NCBI GenBank assembly: GCA_027064095.1
Contig: JAMOQI010000005.1
Span: 1-64,000 of the forward strand
From: Bacteroidales bacterium
GTDB taxonomy: Bacteria; Bacteroidota; Bacteroidia; Bacteroidales; UBA1556
Direction of reading: 5' to 3'
Length of the DNA stretch: 64,000 nt
Shown here: piece by piece, positions 8,779 through 18,941 of the stretch
Layout of the letters: each line of letters begins with the position of its first letter
How positions within the stretch are numbered: the first letter of the stretch is position 1
Notes under the pieces: generated by a model
Seen by the model: the letters and a program-made list of their open reading frames with translations, nothing else
Databases searched by the model: none
What the model was told of the DNA's origin: nothing
Translations under genes and position numbers: made by a program

Positions 8779-11586
8779 ATGAAATTATTATTTACAATTT
8801 CTTTTATATTAATATTCTTTTTTTCTTTTGGCCAGATAACTCAACAGAAAAAGATATTAAGTAATAAAGTTTACGAATCATGGAAAAATATTAGTAATCA
8901 ATCAATTACAAATGATGGCAAATGGGTAACTTATGAAATAAACCCTCAAAAAGGTGATGGTTATCTTTACATTTATAATACAGAAAACAATCATCTTGAT
9001 TCCATTGCCAGAGCAAAAAAGGCCAGCTTCTCTCCCACTTCAGATTTCATTGTTTTCTCAATTGTCCCTCAATACGATACTATTAGAAAAATGAAATTAA
9101 ACAAGACTCCTAAAAGCAAATTACCTAAAGATAGTCTTGGAATAATAATTCTTGATAAAGATTCTCTAATAAAGATTGCCAATGTTAGCAATTACAAAAT
9201 CACCAACAAAGGAAAATCATGGATAGTATATATTGATGAATCTAAAGAGTCAAAAAAGAATGTAAAAAACACAAAAAGACATTGGTTGTTCTTCAAAAGT
9301 AAAGAAAAAACTAAGGCAAAAGAAATAAAACAAAAAGGTGATAATATAGTATTATTGCAACCTATTAGCGGCAAAAAGATTAAATTAAAAAAGGTCGATG
9401 ATTTCACTTTTAATTATAATGGCACTGATTTTTACACACTTACGAATACAAAACTTGACAGTAGTAATATCTGCAATATTATTAAGATTAACCTCGAAAG
9501 TTTAAACACAGACACAATTCTTCATAAGACCGGTGTTGCATCTAAATTGGAAGTAAATAGAAAAGGTGATAATGTTGCCTTTCTTTTTGCTGAAGATACA
9601 GCTAAAGAGAATAAAGTTTATGATATGTATTTCTGGGATAAAGCTGATGGATTTGCCTTAAAAATTGCTGATACTACTTCAACGATAAAAGACTGGAGCC
9701 CAAGTGTTAATAGCAAATTAAGATTTTCCAAAGACGGGACTAAGCTATATTTTGGAATAGCACCAAAGCCCAAGCAAAAACAAAAAGACACCTTGTTAGA
9801 GTCAGAAAAATATCATGTTGATATATGGAATTATCAAGATAAAAGTCTTCAACCACAACAAAAATTAAGAGCAATAAAAGAGAAACGTAGAACATATATC
9901 GTACAATATGATATTATTAACAAAAAACTTACTCAATTAGAAGATACTATCATTCGCAATGTATATCTGCCACAAGAAGGCAGCTCCAATTTTGCTCTTG
10001 GTATCGATGATCAAAAATATGCCAAAGAGCAATCATGGGATGGATGGTATTCTGATTACTACGCCGTAAATGTACATGATGGTAGCCGTGAAATAGTTTT
10101 AGAACATCAACAAAGTTATGCACGTTTATCTCCTTATGGAAATTATATTCTCTATTTTAAGGATAGAGATAAAAACTGGTATGTATATGATATTAAGGCG
10201 CGTAAACACATTAATTTAACAAAAGATTTAAATATAAAGTTTTATAATGAGCTCCACGATACTCCCAACGAACCTAATCCATATGGAGTAGCTGGTTGGT
10301 ATGATAATGATAAATATGTGCTTATAAAAGACAGATATGATTTATGGCGTTTAGATCCAAGTGAGAGAACTACTCCACTAAATATTACATCTAATTATGG
10401 CAGGGATAATAAAATAAGATTCTCTCCTATTACATTCGATAGAGATGAGCATGAATATTTTAATGAAGAAAATCCACACTTATTAAAAGGTTTTAATGAA
10501 ACAAATAAAGAGAGTGGTTATTATTCTGTAGATTTAAGTACAAAAGAAAATCCCTTAACATTAATAAAATCTGATCATTATTATTACTACCCTACCAAAT
10601 CTAAGAATAGTAATAAAGTTATTTTTAGACGCTCTTCATTTAAAGAATATCCAGATTTGTATTTAACAAATACAAAATTTGAAAATATTATTAAAATCTC
10701 TAACACCAATCCTCAACAAAAAGAATATCTATGGGGCAGTGTGGAATTAATAAATTTTAAATCACTTGACAACAAGGACTTACAAGGGCTTATTTACAAG
10801 CCTGAGAATTTTGATTCTACGAAGAAATATCCCGTAATAGTATATTTCTACGAACGATATTCAGATGAAATACATCGTCATTATATACCAAAACCAAGTC
10901 ATTCAATTATAAACTTTAGTGAATATACTAGTAATGGTTATATTGTATTTATACCTGATATTACTTATAAGATTGGTCACCCTGCCAAATCAGCCTATAA
11001 TGCAATTGTAGGAGGAACTGAATTTATAAAGAAATATAAATGGGTAGATGCTAAGCATATAGGCATTCAAGGACAAAGTTGGGGAGGATATCAAGTAGCA
11101 ATGTTGGTAACCATGACAGATATTTATGCATGTGCAGAAGCAGGAGCACCAGTTAGCAATATGATAAGTGCCTATGGAGGAATACGTTGGGGCTCAGGAA
11201 TAAGCAGAGCTTTTCAGTATGAGAAGACACAAAGTAGAATTGGTGCTACTCCATGGGATAGCCTAAATTTATACATTGAGAACTCTCCTATTTTCTTTGC
11301 TCCAAAGGTAAATACGCCACTTTTAATTATGCATAATGATAAAGATGGTGCTGTACCTTGGTATCAAGGAATTGAGTATTTTAATGCTTTACGCCGATTA
11401 AATAAAAAAGTGTGGATGTTATCATACAATAATGACGACCACAATCTAATGAAATGGCCTAACAGAGTTGATCTAAGCATTAGAATGATGCAATTTTTCG
11501 ATCATTATTTAAAAGACAAACCTATGCCGGAATGGATGTCAAAAGGTTTGCCTGCCAAAGATAAAGGAATAAAGAACGCATATTAA
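8779..11586 (+). CDS. S9 family peptidase (prolyl oligopeptidase-like)
   Basis: GQSWGGYQVAML nucleophile elbow, C-terminal HNDKDGAVPWYQG and DDHNL. Confidence 0.88.
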   Translation: MKLLFTISFILIFFFSFGQITQQKKILSNKVYESWKNISNQSITNDGKWVTYEINPQKGDGYLYIYNTENNHLDSIARAKKASFSPTSDFIVFSIVPQYDTIRKMKLNKTPKSKLPKDSLGIIILDKDSLIKIANVSNYKITNKGKSWIVYIDESKESKKNVKNTKRHWLFFKSKEKTKAKEIKQKGDNIVLLQPISGKKIKLKKVDDFTFNYNGTDFYTLTNTKLDSSNICNIIKINLESLNTDTILHKTGVASKLEVNRKGDNVAFLFAEDTAKENKVYDMYFWDKADGFALKIADTTSTIKDWSPSVNSKLRFSKDGTKLYFGIAPKPKQKQKDTLLESEKYHVDIWNYQDKSLQPQQKLRAIKEKRRTYIVQYDIINKKLTQLEDTIIRNVYLPQEGSSNFALGIDDQKYAKEQSWDGWYSDYYAVNVHDGSREIVLEHQQSYARLSPYGNYILYFKDRDKNWYVYDIKARKHINLTKDLNIKFYNELHDTPNEPNPYGVAGWYDNDKYVLIKDRYDLWRLDPSERTTPLNITSNYGRDNKIRFSPITFDRDEHEYFNEENPHLLKGFNETNKESGYYSVDLSTKENPLTLIKSDHYYYYPTKSKNSNKVIFRRSSFKEYPDLYLTNTKFENIIKISNTNPQQKEYLWGSVELINFKSLDNKDLQGLIYKPENFDSTKKYPVIVYFYERYSDEIHRHYIPKPSHSIINFSEYTSNGYIVFIPDITYKIGHPAKSAYNAIVGGTEFIKKYKWVDAKHIGIQGQSWGGYQVAMLVTMTDIYACAEAGAPVSNMISAYGGIRWGSGISRAFQYEKTQSRIGATPWDSLNLYIENSPIFFAPKVNTPLLIMHNDKDGAVPWYQGIEYFNALRRLNKKVWMLSYNNDDHNLMKWPNRVDLSIRMMQFFDHYLKDKPMPEWMSKGLPAKDKGIKNAY

Positions 11587-11610
11587 ATAATAGAAAAAAT
11601 ATTATAAATT

Positions 11611-12144
11611 ATGAAAAAGGATAATTTAGAAAAAGTAAAATCTACACAGGTGCTAGAAATGATAAGATTAGCATATGAGTTTTGCACTTTTACCGAAGAT
11701 ATTGCAAAACAAGAAGTAAAAGTTGTATTATCATTTTACCAAAAATTACTACCACTAATGTACATCAAAGGAGCCTTACTCCCAGATTTGGAAGAAGTAG
11801 ATGAAAGCTTTAACGAAAGATATGTAACTGAAGAGCATTGGGAAAAAGTTTTTATGGAAGCAAGAGAGAAATTTGACAAGGATGAGTACTTTTGGGTGGT
11901 AGATAAAAATAACGATACTTTAAAAGCCAGTATTGCCGAACATCTTGCAGATATATATCAAGATATGAAAGACTTTGTTATATTATTCCAAAATAATAAA
12001 TTAGTAGCAAAAGAAAACTCTGTTTTTGAATTAAAAAAGCTATTTGCTATTCACTGGGGAGTTAGAATTAGTGCTCTTATGCCTGTTTTTCATAATCTGA
12101 TGTATGCTTTAGAGATACAGGAAAATGAAGAAATGGAGTTTTAA
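11611..12144 (+). CDS. DUF5063-like protein
   Basis: 177-aa acidic helical ORF resembling Bacteroidota DUF5063 proteins. Confidence 0.6.
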   Translation: MKKDNLEKVKSTQVLEMIRLAYEFCTFTEDIAKQEVKVVLSFYQKLLPLMYIKGALLPDLEEVDESFNERYVTEEHWEKVFMEAREKFDKDEYFWVVDKNNDTLKASIAEHLADIYQDMKDFVILFQNNKLVAKENSVFELKKLFAIHWGVRISALMPVFHNLMYALEIQENEEMEF

Positions 12145-12237
12145 CATTTTTTAGCTTTACTATTTATAGCTTTGTAAGATATTTGTTGTCTTACGACAAT
12201 TAGTTCATAAATTAACACAAAACAAATAAATTTTAGC

Positions 12238-13656
12238 ATGAAATATTTTATTAGTTTACTTCTATTATTATCAATAAACAGTTTTGTTTGCGCAAAAAAA
12301 GCTTACAAAATAGATGTTAAACTCAGCAATTCACAAGATACTAGCTTACTATTAGTAAGTTATTATGGGAATACAAATCAAATAGTTGACACAGCCTTTC
12401 TAGAGAATGGTGTTTATACTTTCTCAGGTGACGAGCCCCTCAAAGGAGGTATTTACTTAGTTGTATTTCAGAATAAGCAATATTTTGAAATGGTTGTAGA
12501 TAAAGAACAACATTTCTCCATGCAAACAGATCCAACAGACCCTGTTAATAAGATGAAAATAAAAAACTCTCAAGATAATATAGACTTTTATTCTTATTTA
12601 AAACAAGTTGGAGAATTTGGCAAAAAAGACCAAGAACTTAATAAAGAATACAAAGCTGCTAAGGATGATAAAGAAAAACAAGAAAAGATAAAAAAGGAAA
12701 TTACTGAAATAAATGAAAAAGTAAAGACTATAAAACTTGATTTCATTAATAATCATAAAGGTAGTTTATTTGCCAAAATATTACTCGCTTCTGAAGAACC
12801 GGAAGTGCCAAAAGTATTACCTAAGAAAGATGATGGCAGTCCTGATTCCAGCTATATATATCGTTACTATAAAGAGCATTATTTCGACGGTTTTGATTTT
12901 GCCGATGAAAGGTTGTTAAGAACACCTATTTATGCAAATAAAATAAAAAGATATTTTAAAAATATTCTTATTCAACGACCTGATACTCTCATAAAAGAGG
13001 CAAATATAATTATTGAAAAAGCTAAGCCCAATAAAGAAACTTATAAATATTGTATCTGGTACTTTACTTATGAATCAGAAACAAGCCAAATAATGGGAAT
13101 GGACGAAGTTTTTGTGGCCTTAGGTAAGAAGTATTATTTAACTGGTGAAGCTTATTGGGTGAATGATGCTACTCTAAAGAGAATGACCAAAAGAATAAAT
13201 ACTTTAGATAGACTTTTGATTGGCAAAACAGCTCCAAATATGATAATGCAAGATACACTTATGAATCTTCGTAGCCTTTATGATGTGAAGGCAAATTATA
13301 CTATAGCTTTATTTTGGGACCCTGATTGTGGTCACTGTAAGCACGAAATTCATGAAGCCCAACCATGGACAAAAGAAAATGCTGAGAAATATGGAGTTAA
13401 AGTTTTTGCTGTTTGTTCTGATACTAATGTGGCTAAATGGACAAAGAAAATTCACGAATATAAAATCCAAGACTGGATTAATGTTGATGGTCCACGTAGT
13501 TTAACAGAGAATTATCACGATTTATATGATATCATCTCCACTCCTACAATTTATTTATTCGATAAAAATAAAAAAATTATCGCAAAAAGATTGAATTGGA
13601 AACAAACAACTGATTTTATTAAAAGAGATTACGAAGCTAAGTTAAAAGAAGAATAA
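12238..13656 (+). CDS. thioredoxin-fold protein with DUF4369/DUF5106-like N-terminal part
   Basis: Signal peptide; thioredoxin-like motif FWDPDCGHCKHEIHE. Confidence 0.75.
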   Translation: MKYFISLLLLLSINSFVCAKKAYKIDVKLSNSQDTSLLLVSYYGNTNQIVDTAFLENGVYTFSGDEPLKGGIYLVVFQNKQYFEMVVDKEQHFSMQTDPTDPVNKMKIKNSQDNIDFYSYLKQVGEFGKKDQELNKEYKAAKDDKEKQEKIKKEITEINEKVKTIKLDFINNHKGSLFAKILLASEEPEVPKVLPKKDDGSPDSSYIYRYYKEHYFDGFDFADERLLRTPIYANKIKRYFKNILIQRPDTLIKEANIIIEKAKPNKETYKYCIWYFTYESETSQIMGMDEVFVALGKKYYLTGEAYWVNDATLKRMTKRINTLDRLLIGKTAPNMIMQDTLMNLRSLYDVKANYTIALFWDPDCGHCKHEIHEAQPWTKENAEKYGVKVFAVCSDTNVAKWTKKIHEYKIQDWINVDGPRSLTENYHDLYDIISTPTIYLFDKNKKIIAKRLNWKQTTDFIKRDYEAKLKEE

Positions 13657-13706
13657 ACATTAATTTCTAATATTTTTTTAACAAATAGAATATCAATAAT
13701 ATATAC

Positions 13707-13737
13707 AAACACCAGTAAATATAATGCTGGTGTTTTA
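13707..13737 (+). terminator. hairpin terminator
   Basis: aaacaccag-N11-ctggtgttt followed by T-rich. Confidence 0.65.
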
Positions 13738-13846
13738 TTATACTTAGACCATACAATAATTATAGTATCAATAAGTTATATACAAGTAATAAATATTAAA
13801 ATTACAAAACACAAATTATATTTAACAGTAATCAATTAAAATTAGT

Positions 13847-16180
13847 ATGTTATTCAAGACTTCAACAATAACCACAATAATTATTTTACTATTTATTTCT
13901 AATAAAATAATGGCACAAATTGGCTTGGAAGAATGGAGAGATCATTTACCATATTCCAAAACTATTGCTGTTACAGAGGGAGATAAAGGCCGAATCTACT
14001 GCGCTACTCCAAATAGTGCATTTTATTATGACCAGAATGAAGATGCTATTGTAAGAATGAATAGAATAACCGGATTATCTGATGTAAGCATCTCTACTTT
14101 AGCATTTAATAAAGAAAGTAATGATTTAATTATTGCATATAAAAATGGTAATATTGATATTATTAATAATGGTATTATTTTAAATATTTCAGATATCAAA
14201 AATAAATCAATGGTTGGTAGTAAGTGTATCAATAAAATAAAGTTTCGCGATAATTATATTTATCTCGCCTGTGATTTTGGTATAGTAGTAATCGATTCTA
14301 AGAAAAATGAAATAAAAGACACTTATTATATAGGTCCGAATGGAAATGCTATATCAATTTATGATATTGATTTTAGCGACAGTTTATTCTATGCTGCCAC
14401 ATCAGAGGGAATATATTCTGCAAGCTTAAATGAACAAAACCTTAACAATTACCAGTTTTGGCATAAGGATACAAATTTATTATTTCCGAATATAGCATAT
14501 AATTGCATAAGTGTTCATGCATCCGGAATATATATTAATGCACCGGGAGCAGTTTACAATACTGATAGTATATATGTGTTGAATAATGGAAACTGGAATT
14601 TATTTACAGAAACAACCCACCAACCCACTTATGAAATAAAATCCTATGGTGATACTCTCCTTATTGTTCAGGATTATAATTTTAAATATTTCTATAATAA
14701 TATGACAGAATCATTCTTAGCTTATACTTATGGAGATGAAACACCAAGGCCTAAAGATGCTATTTTTGATTCAAAAGGAGAAGTTTGGATAGCTGATAAA
14801 AAGAACTCCTTAGTTCAAAGTAAGGCTCAATGGCATTATAAATTCTATCATCCGGAAGGTCCGGCTTATTACAATGCTTACAATATAACTTATAGCCAAG
14901 GACAAATTTGGGTTGCTAGTGGTGGTATTCAAAGTAATTGGGACAATGCATTTGAAAATAAGGGTATTTACCAATTTATTGACCAAAGATGGAATTCATA
15001 TAATTCATCAAACACACCAGCCTTCGATACCATTTCTGATATTATGAAAGTACTAGTAAATCCGGAGAACAGTAATGAAATATATGTCGCTACTTGGGGA
15101 AAAGGTATTATAAGAATGAATAAAGGCATTGTAAATACTATTTATAATAATACAAACAGTACTTTATCTTATGCATCTAATTATCCAGGTTTTATTGGAG
15201 TTGCCGGTTTAGCTTTCGATGATAACAATTATCTATGGGTTACTAATAGTGCCAATCCAAATTCACTTCAGTTTATGAACACCAAAGGACAATGGCAAAG
15301 TCTTAGCCTTTCGCCTTTTATTACAGATAATGCTGTTGGTGATTTGATAATTGATGACTTTGGACAGAAATGGATAATTATTCCTAGAAATGGAGGTATA
15401 ATTGTTTATAATGACAATAATACACCTGAAATACAAGGTGATGACAGAAAAAGAAAACTTACAGGAGCTGATAATTACGGGAAGCTACCTTCTACCGGTG
15501 TAAATGCCTTAGCTAAAGACAAAGAAGGTAATATTTGGGTTGGGACTGACGAAGGTGTGGCTGTTTTCTATTCTCCCGGATTAGTATTTTCTGGTGATAA
15601 TTTTGATGCACAGCAGATATATATTGAGCAAGAAGGCATTTCTCAATACTTGTTAGAATCTGAAATTGTAAGCTGCATTGCTATTGATGGTGCAAATAGA
15701 AAGTGGTTTGGAACCAGAAATGCCGGTGTCTTCTTAATGTCACAAGATGCATCAAAAGAGATTTACCATTTTACAGAATCTAATAGTCCCTTACTAAGCA
15801 ATAATATACAAAGTATTGGTATAGATTCTGAAAGTGGTGAAGTTTTCTTTGGAACAAGTAATGGGATAATCTCTTTCAGAAGTACTGCTACCGAGGGAAC
15901 AGAATATCAAGAACAAGAAGTAAAAGTATTTCCTAATCCTGTAAGACCAAATTATAATGGTAAAATTGCAATAAAAGGACTTGTTGAGAACGCTAATATA
16001 AAAATAACTGATGCTTCTGGAAATCTTGTCTATCAAACAAATGCTTTTGGAGGTCAAGCAATATGGAATGGCAAGAATTTTAATGGCAACAGAGTAGCTA
16101 CGGGTGTGTATTATGTATTCTCTACTGATGATAATACAGGTGAAGAGAACAATATTACCAAAATATTATTCATTAAATAA
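13847..16180 (+). CDS. porZ: PorZ-like two-component-propeller protein with T9SS C-terminal sorting domain
   Basis: Signal peptide, GLEEWRDHLPYSKTIAVTE...IYCATPNSAFYYD propeller start, C-terminal VFPNPVRPNYNG...GVYYV. Confidence 0.75.
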   Translation: MLFKTSTITTIIILLFISNKIMAQIGLEEWRDHLPYSKTIAVTEGDKGRIYCATPNSAFYYDQNEDAIVRMNRITGLSDVSISTLAFNKESNDLIIAYKNGNIDIINNGIILNISDIKNKSMVGSKCINKIKFRDNYIYLACDFGIVVIDSKKNEIKDTYYIGPNGNAISIYDIDFSDSLFYAATSEGIYSASLNEQNLNNYQFWHKDTNLLFPNIAYNCISVHASGIYINAPGAVYNTDSIYVLNNGNWNLFTETTHQPTYEIKSYGDTLLIVQDYNFKYFYNNMTESFLAYTYGDETPRPKDAIFDSKGEVWIADKKNSLVQSKAQWHYKFYHPEGPAYYNAYNITYSQGQIWVASGGIQSNWDNAFENKGIYQFIDQRWNSYNSSNTPAFDTISDIMKVLVNPENSNEIYVATWGKGIIRMNKGIVNTIYNNTNSTLSYASNYPGFIGVAGLAFDDNNYLWVTNSANPNSLQFMNTKGQWQSLSLSPFITDNAVGDLIIDDFGQKWIIIPRNGGIIVYNDNNTPEIQGDDRKRKLTGADNYGKLPSTGVNALAKDKEGNIWVGTDEGVAVFYSPGLVFSGDNFDAQQIYIEQEGISQYLLESEIVSCIAIDGANRKWFGTRNAGVFLMSQDASKEIYHFTESNSPLLSNNIQSIGIDSESGEVFFGTSNGIISFRSTATEGTEYQEQEVKVFPNPVRPNYNGKIAIKGLVENANIKITDASGNLVYQTNAFGGQAIWNGKNFNGNRVATGVYYVFSTDDNTGEENNITKILFIK

Positions 16181-16213
16181 TATTTACTTTCCTATTCAGA
16201 ATTTTTTTTATTG

Positions 16214-16221
16214 TATCTTTG
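16214..16221 (+). promoter_or_regulatory. Bacteroidota -7 element TATCTTTG upstream of YbjQ-family gene
   Basis: TAnnTTTG match about 30 bp before ATG. Confidence 0.5.
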
Positions 16222-16251
16222 AAACTCTATTAATCAAAAAAACTTTGTATT

Positions 16252-16566
16252 ATGATAATTACATCGACTGATTTTATTCCAAACAAAGAAATAACAGAAA
16301 TACTTGGAATTGCCAGAGGAAGTACAGTAAGAGCTAGACATATTGGAAATGATATTTTTGCTGCATTAAAGAATGTTGTTGGCGGAGAAATAAGCGAATA
16401 CACTAAGCTACAAGCACAATCAAGAGAACAAGCTATGCAGAGAATGAAAGATGATGCTGAAACAATGGGTGCCGATGCTGTTATTAATGTAAGATTATCA
16501 ACTTCTATGGTAATGCAAGGCGCTGCTGAAATATTAGCGTATGGAACAGCAGTGAAATTTTCTTAA
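16252..16566 (+). CDS. YbjQ/UPF0145 family protein
   Basis: Short protein with ITEILGIARGSTVRARHIGNDI...GADAVINVRLSTS pattern. Confidence 0.85.
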   Translation: MIITSTDFIPNKEITEILGIARGSTVRARHIGNDIFAALKNVVGGEISEYTKLQAQSREQAMQRMKDDAETMGADAVINVRLSTSMVMQGAAEILAYGTAVKFS

Positions 16567-16576
16567 AATAGATACT

Positions 16577-16702
16577 ATGACAAGAATTATTTTAGGAATT
16601 GAAGGGTTCTTATTTTTAGCTTCAATTCTAATAATTATCTTTCTTATCTTTAAACGAATTAAAGATAAGAAAAAAGAAAATTTTGAGGATAGAGATAATT
16701 AA
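16577..16702 (+). CDS. 41-aa single-pass membrane microprotein
   Basis: Own reading: MTRIILGIEGFLFLASILIIIFLIFKRIKDKKKENFEDRDN*, 10 bp after YbjQ stop; below ORF-track length cut-off. Confidence 0.5.
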   Translation: MTRIILGIEGFLFLASILIIIFLIFKRIKDKKKENFEDRDN

Positions 16703-16753
16703 ACAACATCAATTACAAAATATTTATATCTGTATAACCCATAAGACATATAT

Positions 16754-17098
16754 TTATTTATCATAGGATAAAGAACTTATTTGCAACTCATTGCCTTGTA
16801 TTAAATCCGTAAATAAGCTATTACATTTGGGACATGCATCGTAGAGATTTTCTATTTCAAAAGTATATCCACAATCTGAGCATTTCGATATTGCTTTAAT
16901 ATGTTTTATCGACAACTTAGCATTTTCCAACACAGTATTTTTCACTCCACTATTCCAAGCAAAATCAAGTGCTTCCATCACTATTCCACTTTGACTACCA
17001 ATTGTTAATTCTATTTGAGAAAATGAATCTACATTTGCCTTTATAGCCTCTTTTTCAGCTATATCAACTATACTCATCACAATAGATAACTCATGCAT
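16754..17098 (-). CDS. hypA: HypA-type nickel metallochaperone
   Basis: MHELSIV N-terminus (Ni site), CSDCG...CPKC zinc motif. Confidence 0.9.
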   Translation of the reverse strand: MHELSIVMSIVDIAEKEAIKANVDSFSQIELTIGSQSGIVMEALDFAWNSGVKNTVLENAKLSIKHIKAISKCSDCGYTFEIENLYDACPKCNSLFTDLIQGNELQISSLSYDK

Positions 17099-17210
17099 AT
17101 TTTATTATCTTTAATTGTTACAAAAATAACAGAATGAACCATATATTAATAGTAAGAACTTATCTATTTTCTCAAATACAATTGACAAAAATCACCACAA
17201 GAAATATTTT

Positions 17211-17290
17211 ACCCTGATTATTCACAAATAATCCTGACGATTAAGTAAAACTAATAACCTCAGCTCTACAAAAGATTTCACTCACAGAAT
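17211..17290 (-). repeat. dispersed intergenic repeat, copy 1 (pair with 60787-60866)
   Basis: Reverse complement contains AGGTTATTAGTTTTACTTAATCGT and ATTATTTGTGAATAATC, both also at 60.8 kb. Confidence 0.85.
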
Positions 17291-17357
17291 ACATAAATAG
17301 TAATAATAAATACGAAAAAAAGCTTGAGTAAAAAATGGAATTATAATAGTAGAACTT

Positions 17358-17660
17358 CTACTGCCAAGGATCTATATGAGTATTTGTACAAGCATATATA
17401 TCAAGACGTCCTTGGGATAGAATAGTCATTATAAAGTCCTTTTGAGTTTTTGCTAACTCATCATCCGGATTCAATTTCAATATTTCAATATATTTATTAA
17501 CAGCATTTGAAAATTCATTGCGTTTAGTATACACTTTAGCCAATTGATGCAACACCTCTATATTATCATTATCATTCTTCAATTCCAAACTTAAAGAATT
17601 GATTAATTTATCTAAGAGATTCTCATCCTGTAACATTTCTTCAAAAACTACAGCATCCAT
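17358..17660 (-). CDS. small TPR-like protein
   Basis: VLHQLAKVYTKRNEFSNAVNKYIEILKLNPDDELA repeat pattern. Confidence 0.6.
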   Translation of the reverse strand: MDAVVFEEMLQDENLLDKLINSLSLELKNDNDNIEVLHQLAKVYTKRNEFSNAVNKYIEILKLNPDDELAKTQKDFIMTILSQGRLDIYACTNTHIDPWQ

Positions 17661-17689
17661 ATCAAAATAAAAAAAAGTTTATAAAAAAA

Positions 17690-17790
17690 GGGTAAGCTAC
17701 TTACATCGCACCGCTCAACCACCTACCCTTGCTACCTTCCGGTCCTGGGGGAGTTCAGCAGGAGCTGGTCGTATAAGACTTACCCAGCTG
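17690..17790 (-). ncRNA. ffs: bacterial small SRP RNA (4.5S-type)
   Basis: Minus strand contains CCAGGACCGGAAGGTAGCAAGGGTAG (conserved domain IV) and closing arms gggtaag/cttaccc. Confidence 0.93.
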
Positions 17791-17879
17791 CAAATATAAT
17801 AAGTTGATGTGTAAATACAACAAACAATTGTATTTTTTAAATATTTTTTATACTACTGATTATCTGTATATTATGTAAA

Positions 17880-18932
17880 CTATTTACTTTCCGTCCTTTG
17901 TTTTGGTAATAAAATCCAAAATATAATGGCATAAAATAATAATAGAATGATAATATCTACAATTAATAGTCCAATTGTGGTAAAATAATTATCTAATAAG
18001 CTTACTACAGCAAGTTGAAATAAAATCAGTAATACGATTGTTAAAGAAATCCTATTTGGACTCCACCCTATATTGTTTAACACATGGTGAATATGAGTTT
18101 TATCACCTTTTACAGGAGACTTATGATGAATTATTCTAAGTAAAACAACTCTTGTCATATCAAAGACAATAAATGAGATTAGAGTAAATTCTATTGCAGG
18201 CGCATTATTAAATCTCCAACTACTTTCAATAATAGAATTAATCTTATCAAAATTTAAAATGCTAACAGACATGATAAGTGCAATAGTCATGGTACCCGTA
18301 TCGCCCATAAATATTTTTGCAGGAGTACGATTATAAATTAAAAATGCAAAAAGAGCAGAGCCTAATGATAATAATGCCAAACTGTAATCAAATTGATTTA
18401 CAATAAAAAACCAAATCCCTAGAAATGATAATATCACTATTCCAATTGATGCAGCAAGCATATCAATACCATCTATCATATTATAGGCATTTATTATCCC
18501 CAAAACAATAAATATTGAAGCTATGATATCTAAATATTGCCCCAATTGCCCATCAATATGATTTTGAAGAAATACAATACGTACTTTAGCAAAAACTACA
18601 ATTATTATTACAGCAATCAGCTGCCCAATAAACTTATAAAGAGGTGATATTTCTAATATATCGTCTCTCAATCCAAGTATAAATAAGAGAAATGCACTAC
18701 TAATAACCATTCTATAGTCAGGATAGTTGATAATATCAGAAAATAACATGAAACTGATTGAAGAGCTAATAAATATTGCCAAACCGCCAAATGCCGACAC
18801 TTTAGTATTATGTATTCTACGATAAGTTATTGGAACAAATAATTGATTTGTATTGGCAAATTTAATAAGCATTGGCAGAAATACCATTGTAAGAATAAAA
18901 GAAAATAATATACCTAATAATAACCTATCCAT
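17880..18932 (-). CDS. MraY/WecA-family undecaprenyl-phosphate glycosyl-1-phosphate transferase
   Basis: AFGGLAIF, NAYNMIDGIDMLA, KIFMGDTGT, HHVLNNIG motifs. Confidence 0.88.
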   Translation of the reverse strand: MDRLLLGILFSFILTMVFLPMLIKFANTNQLFVPITYRRIHNTKVSAFGGLAIFISSSISFMLFSDIINYPDYRMVISSAFLLFILGLRDDILEISPLYKFIGQLIAVIIIVVFAKVRIVFLQNHIDGQLGQYLDIIASIFIVLGIINAYNMIDGIDMLAASIGIVILSFLGIWFFIVNQFDYSLALLSLGSALFAFLIYNRTPAKIFMGDTGTMTIALIMSVSILNFDKINSIIESSWRFNNAPAIEFTLISFIVFDMTRVVLLRIIHHKSPVKGDKTHIHHVLNNIGWSPNRISLTIVLLILFQLAVVSLLDNYFTTIGLLIVDIIILLLFYAIIFWILLPKQRTESK

Positions 18933-18941
18933 TACTTTATA

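Noticed and set aside
8779-11586. S9 peptidase plus thioredoxin-fold and DUF5063 neighbours as a novel system
   Set aside because: Ordinary Bacteroidota envelope proteins with separate spacing; no evidence for a coordinated unit.
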